Assembly: GCA_049115695.1 (NCBI GenBank)
Contig: JAGDZR010000007.1
Location: 124,001 to 188,000, forward strand
DNA from: JAGDZR01 sp049115695
GTDB taxonomy: Bacteria; Bacteroidota; Bacteroidia; Cytophagales; Cyclobacteriaceae
Length of the DNA: 64,000 bases
Direction of reading: 5' to 3'
Made by a program: the position numbers and the translations under genes. Of this stretch, positions 17,632 to 26,531 are shown in pieces (within the stretch, counting starts at the first letter, position 1; every line of letters begins with the position of its first letter). A model generated the notes under the pieces. The model saw only the letters and a list, made by a program, of their open reading frames with translations. It had not been told where the DNA came from and made no database searches.

Positions 17632-18009
17632 ATGGAATTTTTTAGAACTGTAAATACCGATACTACCGAGCAAGTTCTTCAGACTAAACTAGCACTGAAT
17701 CACTTGGACCAAATAAGCTCTGAGCTCTTCAATTTGGGCGAGCCGGAAGAAGGATCAGTTGACATTGGCGGCATCTGGGGTGAGTTTACATTGACGCGTA
17801 ATGAAATTAGAGGAGGCGTTCGTTTTGCTTTGGTTGAATGTCCCAATGCACTTTGCTGGACCATCACTACCGGATATCCCCCTGCTCCCGACGCAACGGT
17901 AATTCATCTGACCATTAATCGAACCGAAAAGGACGCGGAGTTCCTCGAAGAGGTGACTGAATTTTTAGACGACTTGTCTGATAATTTATCGGAGTACTTA
18001 CCCCGGTAA
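17632..18009 (+). CDS. Uncharacterised acidic protein in the IorAB operon
   Basis: A 125-residue acidic, soluble protein that I do not recognise. It has no signal peptide or membrane segment. Central strands (GGIWGEFTLTRNEIRGGVRFAL, CWTITTGYPPAPDATVIHLT) suggest a small beta-sheet fold followed by an acidic helix (EKDAEFLEEVTEFLDDLSDN). It begins 8 bases after the molybdenum-subunit stop codon, so it is almost surely co-transcribed with it. A role in maturation or folding of the enzyme is possible on context alone. Confidence 0.75.
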   Translation: MEFFRTVNTDTTEQVLQTKLALNHLDQISSELFNLGEPEEGSVDIGGIWGEFTLTRNEIRGGVRFALVECPNALCWTITTGYPPAPDATVIHLTINRTEKDAEFLEEVTEFLDDLSDNLSEYLPR

Positions 18010-18306
18010 TAGCAAACGATCAGGAGTCCCCAAAAAGTTCCTGTATAATGGCTACTCATCATGTAGTAAAATGTATAAAAGCGACGGAATTAACACCCGG
18101 CGTGGTGAAGGCAAAAAACCGAAGATTTTATGCCAGAAATTAGTGATGATTACCCGGGCCAATCATGTCAAAAACAGGCGCTGCGTCAGCCATCACATAT
18201 CCTTTGCGGTCAGGGAGGGGATCGATTAACTTTCAACCTTCGGCATCTGTTTGTAGGAATGCAAAGAGACAATCGCTTTCTAAAAAGGCAAGTAAATAAC
18301 CACGTG
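18010..18306. other. Intergenic region without recognised content
   Basis: The plus strand is open from 18130 into the alginate-lyase gene, but that N-terminal stretch has no recognisable protein character and precedes a clear lipoprotein signal, so I treat it as leader. Other frames have fragments only. I see no hairpin or promoter I would defend. Confidence 0.3.
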
Positions 18307-19476
18307 ATGATAAAATCTAGCATTTACATATTGTTACTGATCACAATATGCGCATGCACTGACCCGGGGATTAATTTTGACAAAGAGGCCATAGCCGTCT
18401 TACAAGATTCCGTTTTACTTATAGCAAAGGAAAATGTAAACAAGTCCCCTATTACTATCACCAGTAATGCTTGTGAACGAAGTATTGGAGGGCTCCATGA
18501 TTTTTATTCTGAAGGTGATTATTGGTGGCCTGATCCTGACAATCCTGATAGCCCTTATGTTAGACGGGATGGGCTCACCAACCCCAATAATTTTGTTGCA
18601 CACAGAAATGCACTCTTACGCTTTAGTGAGATAGTGGGTAATCTCACCTCAGCCTATATCATTACCAAAGATGTCGTTTACGCCAATGCTGCCATTGATC
18701 ACTGTCGAGCCTGGTTGATCAATGAGAACAGCAAAATGAATCCTCATTTACTTTATGCGCAAGCCATCAAGGGTAGGCATACTGGAAGAGGCATTGGCAT
18801 TATTGATGCCATTCATTTCATGGAAGTTGTTCAGTCATTGATTATCCTGGAAAAACAAGGCTTGATTGATGGCGCTGAAATGAAAGCATACCGGATGTGG
18901 TTTTCGGAATTTCTGGAATGGCTTACTACGCACCCATATGGCAAGGATGAAATGATACATCCCAACAATCATGGTACAGGTTGGAATATGCAGGTTGGAT
19001 TGTATGCCGTGTTTACCAAAAATGATAGCATTCTTTCTTTTTGCCGTCAAAACTTCAAGGACAATTTATTGCCCAATCAAATGGACATTGATGGGAGTTT
19101 CCCACGGGAACTAGCCAGAACAAAGCCTTACGGGTATTCTCTTTTTAATCTTGATGCGATGGCCATGAATTGCGTGGTGCTTAGCGATGAAGCCAATGAT
19201 CTATGGCGCTATACAACTACTGAAAACAAGTCAATACATCTTGGACTGGAGTATATGAAGCCATTTGTTGAAGACAAAAACAGTTGGAGTATGAAGCCTG
19301 ATGTAATGTATTGGGAAAACTGGCCTGTTGCACATCCATCATTCTTATTCGGATCATTAGCTTATATCCGGTCGGATTTTTTTGACCTTTGGAAGAACAA
19401 TCAGCATTTCTATGAAACATACGAAATAAGAAGAAACATGCCCGTTAAAAACCCATTGATTTGGATGATTGACTAG
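18307..19476 (+). CDS. Alginate lyase family lipoprotein
   Basis: A 389-residue protein of the alginate lyase fold (Pfam alginate_lyase, alpha/alpha toroid). The N-terminus MIKSSIYILLLITICACTD ends in a lipobox (ICAC), so the protein is probably anchored to a membrane. The family signature is clear: GDYWWPDPDNPDSPYVRRDG, then NNHGTGWNMQVGLYAVF, and IDGSFPRELARTKPYGYSLFN. Members cleave uronic-acid polysaccharides by beta-elimination; the exact substrate is not given by the family alone. I chose ATG 18307 over the open frame start 59 codons upstream because only this start places the signal peptide at the N-terminus. It has no close polysaccharide-uptake genes. Confidence 0.86.
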   Translation: MIKSSIYILLLITICACTDPGINFDKEAIAVLQDSVLLIAKENVNKSPITITSNACERSIGGLHDFYSEGDYWWPDPDNPDSPYVRRDGLTNPNNFVAHRNALLRFSEIVGNLTSAYIITKDVVYANAAIDHCRAWLINENSKMNPHLLYAQAIKGRHTGRGIGIIDAIHFMEVVQSLIILEKQGLIDGAEMKAYRMWFSEFLEWLTTHPYGKDEMIHPNNHGTGWNMQVGLYAVFTKNDSILSFCRQNFKDNLLPNQMDIDGSFPRELARTKPYGYSLFNLDAMAMNCVVLSDEANDLWRYTTTENKSIHLGLEYMKPFVEDKNSWSMKPDVMYWENWPVAHPSFLFGSLAYIRSDFFDLWKNNQHFYETYEIRRNMPVKNPLIWMID

Positions 19477-19837
19477 TCAAAAGGGATTGCTTATCATCTC
19501 GTTTCTATCTGGCGCGTTTTTGTAAAGCGTGCCGATTTACCGCATAATTCAACCATGTATGTTGATCAACCCCGGTTGGTCATATTAACTGACCTTAACT
19601 TCACCTGGATCGTTAATGTAGAACATGCATATCGGAGTACCTATATGATGAGAATTACTCCACTTATTCTAACTAATTATGCATTTCAGTTAACTTCTTA
19701 CTTTAATCAGGACCCGTGGAATTTACTCACCAGGTTAGGCTCCTGAAACTTCGTGCCGATCGGCGGAATGTTTCAGGAAAATCAACAACGTTCAGTTCAC
19801 ATTTTCCTCATATTTTAGCCAACTAAAGTTGACACTT
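19477..19837. other. Intergenic region before the DUF808 gene
   Basis: No convincing gene: a 63-codon frame at 19555-19746 has no family character. The only structured element is the hairpin at 19741-19778, listed separately. Confidence 0.3.
19741..19778. repeat. REP-like hairpin
   Basis: A 9-bp outer stem (TCCTGAAAC / GTTTCAGGA) encloses an inner palindrome GCCGATCGGC. The CCTGAAAC...GTTTCAGG arms resemble the intergenic REP-like elements common in Bacteroidota genomes. There is no T run, so it is a poor intrinsic terminator. It sits 60 bases before the DUF808 start codon. Confidence 0.6.
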
Positions 19838-20719
19838 ATGGCTTCAGGATTTTTCGCACTCTTAGATGATATTGGCGCACTCATGGACGATGTGGCAACC
19901 ATGGGCAAACTTGCGGGAAAGAAAACCGCTGGCATCCTGGGTGATGACCTGGCCGTCAATGCAGAGAAGGCATCAGGCTTTCTTGCTACAAGGGAGTTGC
20001 CTGTGCTATGGGCCATCACCAAAGGGTCGCTGATCAACAAAGTGATTATTTTACCTTTTGCCTTTATACTCAGCGCTTTCTTCCCTGTGACCATTACAGT
20101 GATACTCATCGTTGGCGGGTTGTACCTGGCGTATGAAGGGGCCGAGAAAGTTTATGAATTTTTTGTACCGCATGCACATGCAGCACAATCTGAAAACACA
20201 GATGATCTCCCAAAAGAAGAAATCCTGGCAATAGAGAAACAAAAAGTAAAGTCAGCCATCATTACTGACTTCATTCTCTCTGTAGAAATTGTGATCATCG
20301 CATTAGGAACAGTAACTGATGAACCGCTTAAAATACAAATTCCGGTTGTTTCTTTTATTGCTTTGTTAGCTACTGTCGGAGTTTACGGTATTGTGGCCCT
20401 CATTGTACGCATGGATGATTTTGGTTACAAGCTTATCCGGTTAAACCCCGAGGACAATACTTTCTCTGATAAACTGGGCAGATTATTAGTAGCTGCTTTA
20501 CCCAAAGTAATTAAAAGTCTGTCTGTGATAGGCACCATCGCATTGTTTATGGTCTCGGGAGGACTATTTGTCCATAATCTGGCATTCATCCATCATGTGG
20601 AAGAAAGCATTCGCCTCCCCGGCATCCTATTCGAATCATTAACCGGTGTTGTAGTTGGATTTTTGGTCCTGTTGCTAGTATCAGCTGGAGTGAAGTTGTG
20701 GACAAGGGTTGTGAGTTAA
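19838..20719 (+). CDS. DUF808 (YedI-type) inner-membrane protein
   Basis: A 293-residue polytopic membrane protein. The N-terminus MASGFFALLDDIGALMDDVA followed by KTAGILGDDLAVNAEKASGF is diagnostic for DUF808/YedI. About six hydrophobic segments follow, between ~65 and the C-terminus. The function is unknown; a transporter has been suggested because of its topology. I take ATG 19838 as start because the frame before it begins only with TTG. It is convergent with the barrel-protein gene, leaving 26 bases between the two stops. Confidence 0.92.
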   Translation: MASGFFALLDDIGALMDDVATMGKLAGKKTAGILGDDLAVNAEKASGFLATRELPVLWAITKGSLINKVIILPFAFILSAFFPVTITVILIVGGLYLAYEGAEKVYEFFVPHAHAAQSENTDDLPKEEILAIEKQKVKSAIITDFILSVEIVIIALGTVTDEPLKIQIPVVSFIALLATVGVYGIVALIVRMDDFGYKLIRLNPEDNTFSDKLGRLLVAALPKVIKSLSVIGTIALFMVSGGLFVHNLAFIHHVEESIRLPGILFESLTGVVVGFLVLLLVSAGVKLWTRVVS

Positions 20720-20745
20720 AAGAACTTGCTTCATTGAAAAGCGTT

Positions 20746-21873
20746 TTAAAACGCCTCACCAATAAATATGTAAAAACCATATCCATCGGGATTGAAACCC
20801 ACATCCAATCTTGTGTAAACATCTCTACCAGGGAAAAGTAAGACTCTCAGCCCACCACCAGCAGACCATAACACTTTATCAAAGTTAAGATTTGGTGATA
20901 CAGACCCTACACTGGCAAAAACAGCCCCCCCTATTCGCTTGCTGAAAGGAAATGGCAGCCAACGATACTCTGACTGAAAGGCCATCATATTTTCATCCCG
21001 GTACTTACCTAGATAATATCCTCTCATCATCATTTCCCCACCAATCATACTCAGTTGATTGAAGGGGACCTCACCACTAGAAAACTGGCCTACACCTTGC
21101 AATGCCAGCACAGTATTCTCACTCACATCGAAAAATGCTCTGGTATCAATAAACAAGGTCCTAAGCTTATTGGTGGAACCCCAGGCTGGTTCATAAAGCA
21201 AATAACCGATCTCGGATAAAAACCCGTGACGAACATTCAAAACATTGTGCCGGGTATCATAGACCAGCCCCAAGCCCAAGCCTAAATTACTGTATCCATC
21301 CTCTCCCAATATCGGAGCTAATGGAGGTGTGTCAAACCAATCAAAATCAACTTGACTTAATCGTTCGTAATCGACTTCCAACCCCAAGTACCAATGCCCA
21401 TAGATCTTACGCAAAAATCTTTCTCTTATCAAGGCAAAGTTGGCATTGGCGATCGCCAGTTCTTCCCCCTGAATATTTGAGCCAATCCCATAGTATTGCA
21501 GTGGATAGCTCTGAAATTTAAGTTTACCAAGTGCAAACCATCTGTTCTGGTCAGAGTAAAGCGCATGATCAAAATGTGCCCCATACTGTCCTTCCAAGGT
21601 CACGAATGTGAAACCACCAGCTTCACTCAATCGATTGGTGATATCCCTTTTCGCATTGTAAACCATCACCGCTGCAACACCTACTTCCCAACTTGTTTCG
21701 GGTGCAAAAGCTAAAGTGGGATATGCTATCCATTTTGGTTTACCCGTCGTGGTGGTGTCATTGAACATTTTGTTCAACAACTGCATGGGTTTGGACTGTG
21801 AGTAACCAGCATGAGTAAAAAACAAAAGGAGTATCGCACTGAATAAAGGAACGCTGAACTTGAATCTATTCAT
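20746..21873 (-). CDS. BamA/TamA (Omp85-type) outer-membrane barrel protein
   Basis: A 375-residue secreted protein with signal peptide (MNRFKFSVPLFSAILLLFFT, then HAGYSQ) and beta-barrel strands to the end. It resembles the bacterial surface antigen domain of Omp85 proteins: YDTRHNVLNVRHGFLSEIGYLL, GGEMMMRGYYLGKYRDENMM and FASVGSVSPNLNFDK; the RGY motif matches the RGF/Y element of the L6 loop. There are no POTRA domains, so it is a short form that may be a patatin-type barrel partner or a porin rather than an assembly factor. The start is ATG 21873; the ORF opens two codons earlier at TTG. The gene is single and divergent from the esterase. Confidence 0.85.
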   Translation of the reverse strand: MNRFKFSVPLFSAILLLFFTHAGYSQSKPMQLLNKMFNDTTTTGKPKWIAYPTLAFAPETSWEVGVAAVMVYNAKRDITNRLSEAGGFTFVTLEGQYGAHFDHALYSDQNRWFALGKLKFQSYPLQYYGIGSNIQGEELAIANANFALIRERFLRKIYGHWYLGLEVDYERLSQVDFDWFDTPPLAPILGEDGYSNLGLGLGLVYDTRHNVLNVRHGFLSEIGYLLYEPAWGSTNKLRTLFIDTRAFFDVSENTVLALQGVGQFSSGEVPFNQLSMIGGEMMMRGYYLGKYRDENMMAFQSEYRWLPFPFSKRIGGAVFASVGSVSPNLNFDKVLWSAGGGLRVLLFPGRDVYTRLDVGFNPDGYGFYIFIGEAF

Positions 21874-22240
21874 AATCAACCTGCAATCACGGTATTTTCC
21901 TGGAATGGTTGCATTAATAATATTGATAATTTGTGATAACTACTGAAAACGTGTAGTCACTACTTGTGTCATGCTCCAGAGCATTTCAATAACCTGGGCA
22001 GCTGAGCGGATAACAACTCAAATTCCGAATGGAAAGATCCACTCTTTGTTTAATCTTAAATCAGCCATATTTCGTGAGATTGTCGCTGCTCTAAAACACC
22101 AATCCACATTGATTTTTTGGTTTTATTTTTCACATATCAAATATTAACTGTAATAATAACATTATAACAATATTTAAATGTATAATATACATTATATTCG
22201 ATTACACATCCCATTAAGTAAAACCTTTTACACACTTATC
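21874..22240. other. AT-rich divergent intergenic region
   Basis: This stretch separates the divergent barrel and esterase genes. It becomes very AT-rich from about 22140 on, where several TATAAT-like stretches lie just before the esterase. I found no clear operator and no TAnnTTTG promoter box. Confidence 0.3.
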
Positions 22241-23182
22241 ATGTCTTATCACCTTAAACCTCTTGCAAAATCTACCATTTTGCTGGTCATTTTGCTCATT
22301 GCCAAACACTCATCGGCTCAAGATGGAACAATCTATCCTCTTGACGCACCAAATGAACCCAACGCGATTCCATTGGGAACTGGAGGAGTTGAGGACCAAC
22401 CTGCCTCTGAAACCTGGTTTAAACAGTGGGGTGACCCGATGGCCCGCAATATCACCACAGCAACACTCACTCCATTTTTACCCAAATCTGGTACCGCAAA
22501 TGGGACCACTGTAATTGTGGCTCCCGGCGGTGGATTTAGATGGCTTTCATTAAGTAATGAAGGCTGGGAAGTTGCAGAAGCACTAGCAGAAAAAGGTATT
22601 GCCGCTTTTGTGCTCAAGTATCGGCTGCATCCGACTGCACCAGTATTAGATGATTTTAGTGCCTGGATGAATCGAGGGTTTGCACCTCCTGCCAATAATG
22701 AAGATGAAAATACTGACTCACCACCTCCACGTAGACGTGAGTTGGATTTGTCAAATCAACTGGAAGATGCCGAGGCTGCTTACAACATGATTGTTGATAG
22801 AGCTGAAGAATGGGGTGTCGATACAAACAGGATTGGTATGATTGGTTTTTCCGCAGGTGCCGGTCTGACTATGCACTCAACATTAAACTCAGAAATAATG
22901 GACCTTGCATTCATCGGTCCAATATATGGAGGTATGGGTAGTGTAGATGTTCCGAAGGACGCCCCACCAATGTTCAGCGTTATTGCAACTGATGATTTCC
23001 TTTTCAGAGGTCAGTTTGGCGTGATTGATTCATGGTATCAAGCCGGCATTCCTGTTGAGTTTCATCTTTACCAAAATGGGGGTCATGGTTTTGGCTTAGG
23101 GAATCCTAACCGAACCAGTAATCGTTGGTTTGATGCTTTTATACACTGGCTGGATGTCAATGAATTGCTAATAGAAAAATGA
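22241..23182 (+). CDS. Secreted alpha/beta hydrolase, esterase/acetylxylan-esterase type
   Basis: A 313-residue alpha/beta-hydrolase with a signal peptide (MSYHLKPLAKSTILLVILLI, cut after AKHSSAQ). The fold is marked by the oxyanion loop VAPGGGFR, the nucleophile Ser204 in IGFSAGAG, and the His in NGGHGFGLG near the end. A proline- and acid-rich insert (NNEDENTDSPPPRRRE) around residue 152 is unusual. This branch includes deacetylases for carbohydrate esters, so it may strip acetyl groups from polysaccharides; the substrate is inferred. I chose ATG 22241 over an in-frame ATG 63 bases upstream because only this one places the signal peptide first. Confidence 0.88.
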   Translation: MSYHLKPLAKSTILLVILLIAKHSSAQDGTIYPLDAPNEPNAIPLGTGGVEDQPASETWFKQWGDPMARNITTATLTPFLPKSGTANGTTVIVAPGGGFRWLSLSNEGWEVAEALAEKGIAAFVLKYRLHPTAPVLDDFSAWMNRGFAPPANNEDENTDSPPPRRRELDLSNQLEDAEAAYNMIVDRAEEWGVDTNRIGMIGFSAGAGLTMHSTLNSEIMDLAFIGPIYGGMGSVDVPKDAPPMFSVIATDDFLFRGQFGVIDSWYQAGIPVEFHLYQNGGHGFGLGNPNRTSNRWFDAFIHWLDVNELLIEK

Positions 23183-23629
23183 AAGTGAACTTTACCTTTC
23201 AATAGACACAGCAGAGGGCATGTATGAAGACAAAGCTTAATGAACCCTTCATACATGCTTCATCTAAACACAATTGCCTTCAGGCACCTGGAAGTACGTT
23301 CTGGGGATCTAGCTTTCCGCTGTGCAGGAAATCTTTTTTCACATTTCTAGCGTGAACAAGCGACAGACTATACGTATTTGCAATTTCGACGGTAGGAGAA
23401 ATCTAATATGCAACCACACAACAACCCATTGTAATGATCGGGCTCGGATTACAGATCCTCACCAGTTGGGAGTAGCTCAAAGTTGAGTTTCCTTCCTTGT
23501 TGGTGTTATAACCAATAACCTATCCAGTAGTACTGGTCATTCATTGGAAATTAAATTTTCCTAATAGATTTTGGTACTGCTCTGTTAACTAGGTTTATAT
23601 ATCTTTCATCCTTATTAAATAAAGCCGCA
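23183..23629. other. Intergenic region with one long hairpin
   Basis: A perfect 11-bp inverted repeat (GCATGTATGAA / TTCATACATGC) spans 23218-23258 with a 19-base loop, 35 bases after the esterase stop; it may stabilise or end that transcript, though no T run follows. The rest has only short broken frames; I recognise no gene remnant. Confidence 0.45.
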
Positions 23630-24622
23630 ATGCGTAAACTTTTTTTACTCTTCACTATTGGAGCTGCTCTCTCTTGTTCACAACAAAAGGACACAGCGGA
23701 GCAAAAAGGAACTACTCCTAAGCAAAAAGCAACAACTCTTTTGCATAATAAGCAAGTCCTGATTCTGGGCAATAGCATAACTGAAAATGGGCGATATGTG
23801 GACTTTTTAGAATATTATCTCCGTAAAAACTACCCCAATGAGCAACTCAACATTATCAGCATTGGGCTAGGTTCTGAAACCGTTAATGGATTAACCGAGG
23901 AAGGTCATCCCTACATCAGACCCAACATCCACGATCGGGTGGATCGTGCGTTGGATTTAATAAAACCTGAAATTGTACTGGCTTGTTACGGCATGAATGA
24001 TGGATTATTCTCAGAAAGAACTGAAGAAGGATTTAAGGCCTATAAAGAAGGTATCATTGCCTTGAGAAATAAAATTGAAACAGCGGGAGCTGAACTAATA
24101 CTCATCACTCCAACTCCATTTGATCCTGATGCTAAAAAAGACAAACTGTCACTGCATGGTGAACCACAAGGGTACGCCACTCCCTTCTATGACTACAATC
24201 AAGTGCTAGGCTCTTTCGCCCAATACCTATTATTCTATCTAGATGAAGGCTTGAAAGTGATCAATTTACATGGATATATGAATCCAATCTTGGCTGAGAT
24301 GAAACAAATCAACCCTGATACTACATTTATTCCTGACGCGGTTCATCCTAATGAGTTGGGACACTTTTACATGGCAAAAAAGATACTATTGGATCTATAT
24401 CCTCAAATCGAGTTTGAAAACGATGCTAGCGAATTGCAACAGGTTAATTCAGATCCTATGTGGCCTCTGGTAAAAGAGAGACGAAAAATAAGATCCAGGG
24501 GATGGTTAGAATACATTGGATTTACCAGAGGTGAAACAGTGAAATCTGATGATATCAATTCCACTAAGCAAACAGTTACTGCCTTGGATTTGGATATTCA
24601 AAAGCTCATGCTAAGTAATTGA
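23630..24622 (+). CDS. SGNH/GDSL hydrolase lipoprotein
   Basis: A 330-residue lipoprotein with signal MRKLFLLFTIGAALSC and lipid-anchor Cys16. Block I is LILGNSITENG with nucleophile Ser49 (GNS in place of GDS), the block III Asn is in YGMNDG, and block V is DAVHPNELGHFYMAKK with the catalytic Asp and His. SGNH hydrolases remove acyl groups from sugars, lipids or other esters. A carbohydrate esterase role fits the other degradative genes here but is not shown. The ending (WLEYIGFTRGETVKSDDI) is a C-terminal extension I do not recognise. The SigZ-like gene follows after 92 bases with its own promoter. Confidence 0.88.
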   Translation: MRKLFLLFTIGAALSCSQQKDTAEQKGTTPKQKATTLLHNKQVLILGNSITENGRYVDFLEYYLRKNYPNEQLNIISIGLGSETVNGLTEEGHPYIRPNIHDRVDRALDLIKPEIVLACYGMNDGLFSERTEEGFKAYKEGIIALRNKIETAGAELILITPTPFDPDAKKDKLSLHGEPQGYATPFYDYNQVLGSFAQYLLFYLDEGLKVINLHGYMNPILAEMKQINPDTTFIPDAVHPNELGHFYMAKKILLDLYPQIEFENDASELQQVNSDPMWPLVKERRKIRSRGWLEYIGFTRGETVKSDDINSTKQTVTALDLDIQKLMLSN

Positions 24623-24663
24623 GCTATCATTCGAGTAAGCTGAGAAAACCAAATTAAAAAAAA

Positions 24664-24692
24664 TTGCGTCTTTATCGATGTTGATACGTCCT
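24664..24692 (+). promoter_or_regulatory. Putative ECF (SigZ-type) promoter of the sigma gene
   Basis: TTGCGTC (24664-24670), a 16-base spacer and CGTCCT (24687-24692) lie 22 bases before the start codon of the SigZ-like gene. The same two boxes with a 15-base spacer stand before the cysteine-rich mini-gene at 26481-26508. CGTC-type -10 boxes are typical of ECF sigma factors. This suggests autoregulation. Confidence 0.7.
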
Positions 24693-24714
24693 TGTATAAG
24701 GACATATTTATGAC

Positions 24715-25251
24715 ATGACTGAAAAGGAATTAGACATCTGGAATGAGCTCAATCAAAAACTCTGGAATTTCATTTATTCCAAGACAAAAGATCGAGAAGT
24801 GGCAAATGATCTTTTTCAGGACACCTTCTTGAAGGTTCATGCGCATGTCGGTTCACTAAAGGATGAAAAAAGGTTTGCCTCCTGGATTTTTACTATTGCT
24901 CGCAACCTGGTCATTGATTTCTTCAGAGAGTCAAACAAGGCAATGCCAGATTTAATTAATGAGACCGATGAAGAATCATTGAATGAAAAATTATCATGCT
25001 GCTTAGTTCGATTCATAGAACAACTTCCTGATAAGTACAGTGAGGCCCTACTCCTCTCAGAGATTGAGCAAATCTCACAAAAAGAGTTGGCCATTCGACT
25101 CAATATTTCTTATTCCGGAGCTAAATCAAGGGTACAAAGAGCCCGGGAAAAGCTAAAGCAAGCGTTCCTTGATTGTTGTGTCATGGAGGCTGACAAATAC
25201 GGAAATATTCTTGGCATAAGAGAAAGTGAGTGCAAGGTTGATTGTTCTTAA
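24715..25251 (+). CDS. sigZ: SigZ-like ECF sigma factor with cysteine-rich C-terminus
   Basis: A 178-residue ECF sigma factor. Region 2 is EVANDLFQDTFLKVHAHV with FASWIFTIARNLVIDFFRE; region 4 is LPDKYSEALLLSEIEQISQK followed by YSGAKSRVQRAREKLK. A short tail after region 4 carries Cys154, Cys155, Cys173 and Cys177 (LDCCVMEADKYGN, SECKVDCS), and a Cys95-Cys96 pair lies in the linker between the two regions. The tail with its YGNI motif is typical of SigZ-like factors. There is no anti-sigma gene next to it, so the cysteines may sense metal or redox state directly, as the C-terminal domain of CorE does in Myxococcus; that is inference. The promoter at 24664 suggests self-control, and the mini-gene at 26532 shares it. 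Confidence 0.9.
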   Translation: MTEKELDIWNELNQKLWNFIYSKTKDREVANDLFQDTFLKVHAHVGSLKDEKRFASWIFTIARNLVIDFFRESNKAMPDLINETDEESLNEKLSCCLVRFIEQLPDKYSEALLLSEIEQISQKELAIRLNISYSGAKSRVQRAREKLKQAFLDCCVMEADKYGNILGIRESECKVDCS

Positions 25252-25536
25252 CTATGAGAGTGAATTCAAGCTGAGATGTTAGTAGCTTGTTCGTCCTTTG
25301 ACTATTCAGCTCTTCGGTTGTCTTTGTTGTCTCTCTATGATCAATTGAGTCTATTCAACCTGGACTATTTGTTTATCCTTCCGTTAAGTGTATTTATTTC
25401 TTCTGCTGTTGTGTGCAATCGCTTACATCTCAGTGTCAAAAGACTCATTACATGAATGTGCCCGGTAGCACCACTTAAATATTCAAAGGCTCATTGAGGA
25501 TACCTGTTGTTGATAATACTTACTGAGCGGAAAGTT

Positions 25537-26211
25537 TTAATTAACCAGCGCCTGCTCGACCTTCCTTCGAAGTATTTCAGCTATGCCAATCCCACTTCCT
25601 GATCCTTCAAACCAATAATTCCCTTTGCGATCAAGTATAATATTTTGCGGATAAGAATCAATATCAAATTGAGTCTTTAAATAATCATTAGAGCTCGGAA
25701 AAACTGTATATGATACAGGATGGTTTATCAGAAATTTGTTCAATTTCTCTTTCTCATTTTTTGCGAAAGCCAAAAAAACCACATCATCATTTCCTCTGTA
25801 AAATTCTCTTAACGTATTCAACACTGGCCTTTCCATTTCGCAAGGAGCACATCCAATGAACCAAAAGTTCAACACTACCACTTTACCTTTTAGTTGTTCA
25901 AGAGTGCATTTCTCCCCAGAGATATCTATCAACTCAAAAGATGGAAAAGATTGTCCAATATGCTTGTCAATTGATATTCTTTTTTCTGTCTTCCTTTCCT
26001 CCTTTATGTACTTTTCCTCTGAGGAAGCAACTAAGGTTCGCGTATTGGATTTTCTATTGTATGCTATTTTGTATTCACCTGAAACAATATAAGAAAAGTA
26101 GTTGTCGTAAGAAACAGTATCTCCATCAGGATTTAGATGCACGGTGAAATGGTTTTGGGCAAATATTACGTTATTCACTATCAGGCAAATAATTAGCAAT
26201 GTGATTTTCAT
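25537..26211 (-). CDS. TlpA/ResA-type thioredoxin-like protein
   Basis: A 224-residue exported protein with a signal peptide (MKITLLIICLIVNNVIFAQ), an N-terminal region of about 60 residues without known domain, and a thioredoxin-like domain from ~85 to the end. The active site is Cys121-Ala-Pro-Cys124 in VVLNFWFIGCAPCEMERPVL; the cis-Pro is in IDSYPQNIIL. TlpA-type proteins reduce or exchange disulfides in the periplasm. It lies on the opposite strand between the sigma gene and the cysteine-rich mini-gene and lacks the ECF promoter motif upstream, so it may be an unrelated insertion between them or a functional partner. Confidence 0.92.
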   Translation of the reverse strand: MKITLLIICLIVNNVIFAQNHFTVHLNPDGDTVSYDNYFSYIVSGEYKIAYNRKSNTRTLVASSEEKYIKEERKTEKRISIDKHIGQSFPSFELIDISGEKCTLEQLKGKVVVLNFWFIGCAPCEMERPVLNTLREFYRGNDDVVFLAFAKNEKEKLNKFLINHPVSYTVFPSSNDYLKTQFDIDSYPQNIILDRKGNYWFEGSGSGIGIAEILRRKVEQALVN

Positions 26212-26480
26212 CTTGAAAATTTAGCTGTTGAAAAAATTAGGTGCGTTTATAAGTCATGATTTCGCAAAGACAATCATCTCCAATATTTAATACAATATTT
26301 CCTCTAGTTCATTACAATGCTCCTAGGACTATCTACAACGTTCCTCGTTTTGTCTATGATCAGCATCTCTTCAGAAGTAGCTAATACTGATTGGTCAAAA
26401 TGGAATGGACAGAGACCATCCAATTACCTTGTGCTTCTTTTGGCTACACTTCGTTGCTGCTGGTTTCACTAGAAATTCTT
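26212..26480. other. Intergenic region upstream of the cysteine-rich mini-gene
   Basis: The stretch contains a 52-codon plus-strand frame (26317-26475) starting MLLGLSTTFLVLSMISISSE and ending RCCWFH, which I cannot support as a gene, and the divergent upstream region of the TlpA gene. It leads into the ECF-type promoter at 26481. Confidence 0.3.
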
Positions 26481-26508
26481 TTGCGTCCTTTTACAAATCA
26501 CTCGTCCT
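26481..26508 (+). promoter_or_regulatory. Putative ECF (SigZ-type) promoter of the cysteine-rich mini-gene
   Basis: TTGCGTC (26481-26487), a 15-base spacer and CGTCCT (26503-26508) stand 23 bases before the ATG at 26532. Both boxes are identical to those of the SigZ-like gene (spacer 16, distance 22). I found no third pair in the window by eye. Confidence 0.68.
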
Positions 26509-26531
26509 AAGACAAACAAATAACAATTATC

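Noticed and set aside
18130..18306. N-terminal extension of the alginate-lyase protein
   Set aside because: The extra 59 residues would put the lipoprotein signal inside the protein; ATG 18307 starts it correctly.
25537..26211. TlpA thioredoxin as a third member of the SigZ circuit
   Set aside because: It is on the opposite strand and the two-box promoter is absent upstream of it; location alone is not enough.
26317..26475. 52-codon frame before the cysteine-rich mini-gene
   Set aside because: Low-complexity hydrophobic start, no promoter of its own and no family likeness; it ends just before the ECF promoter and is probably chance.
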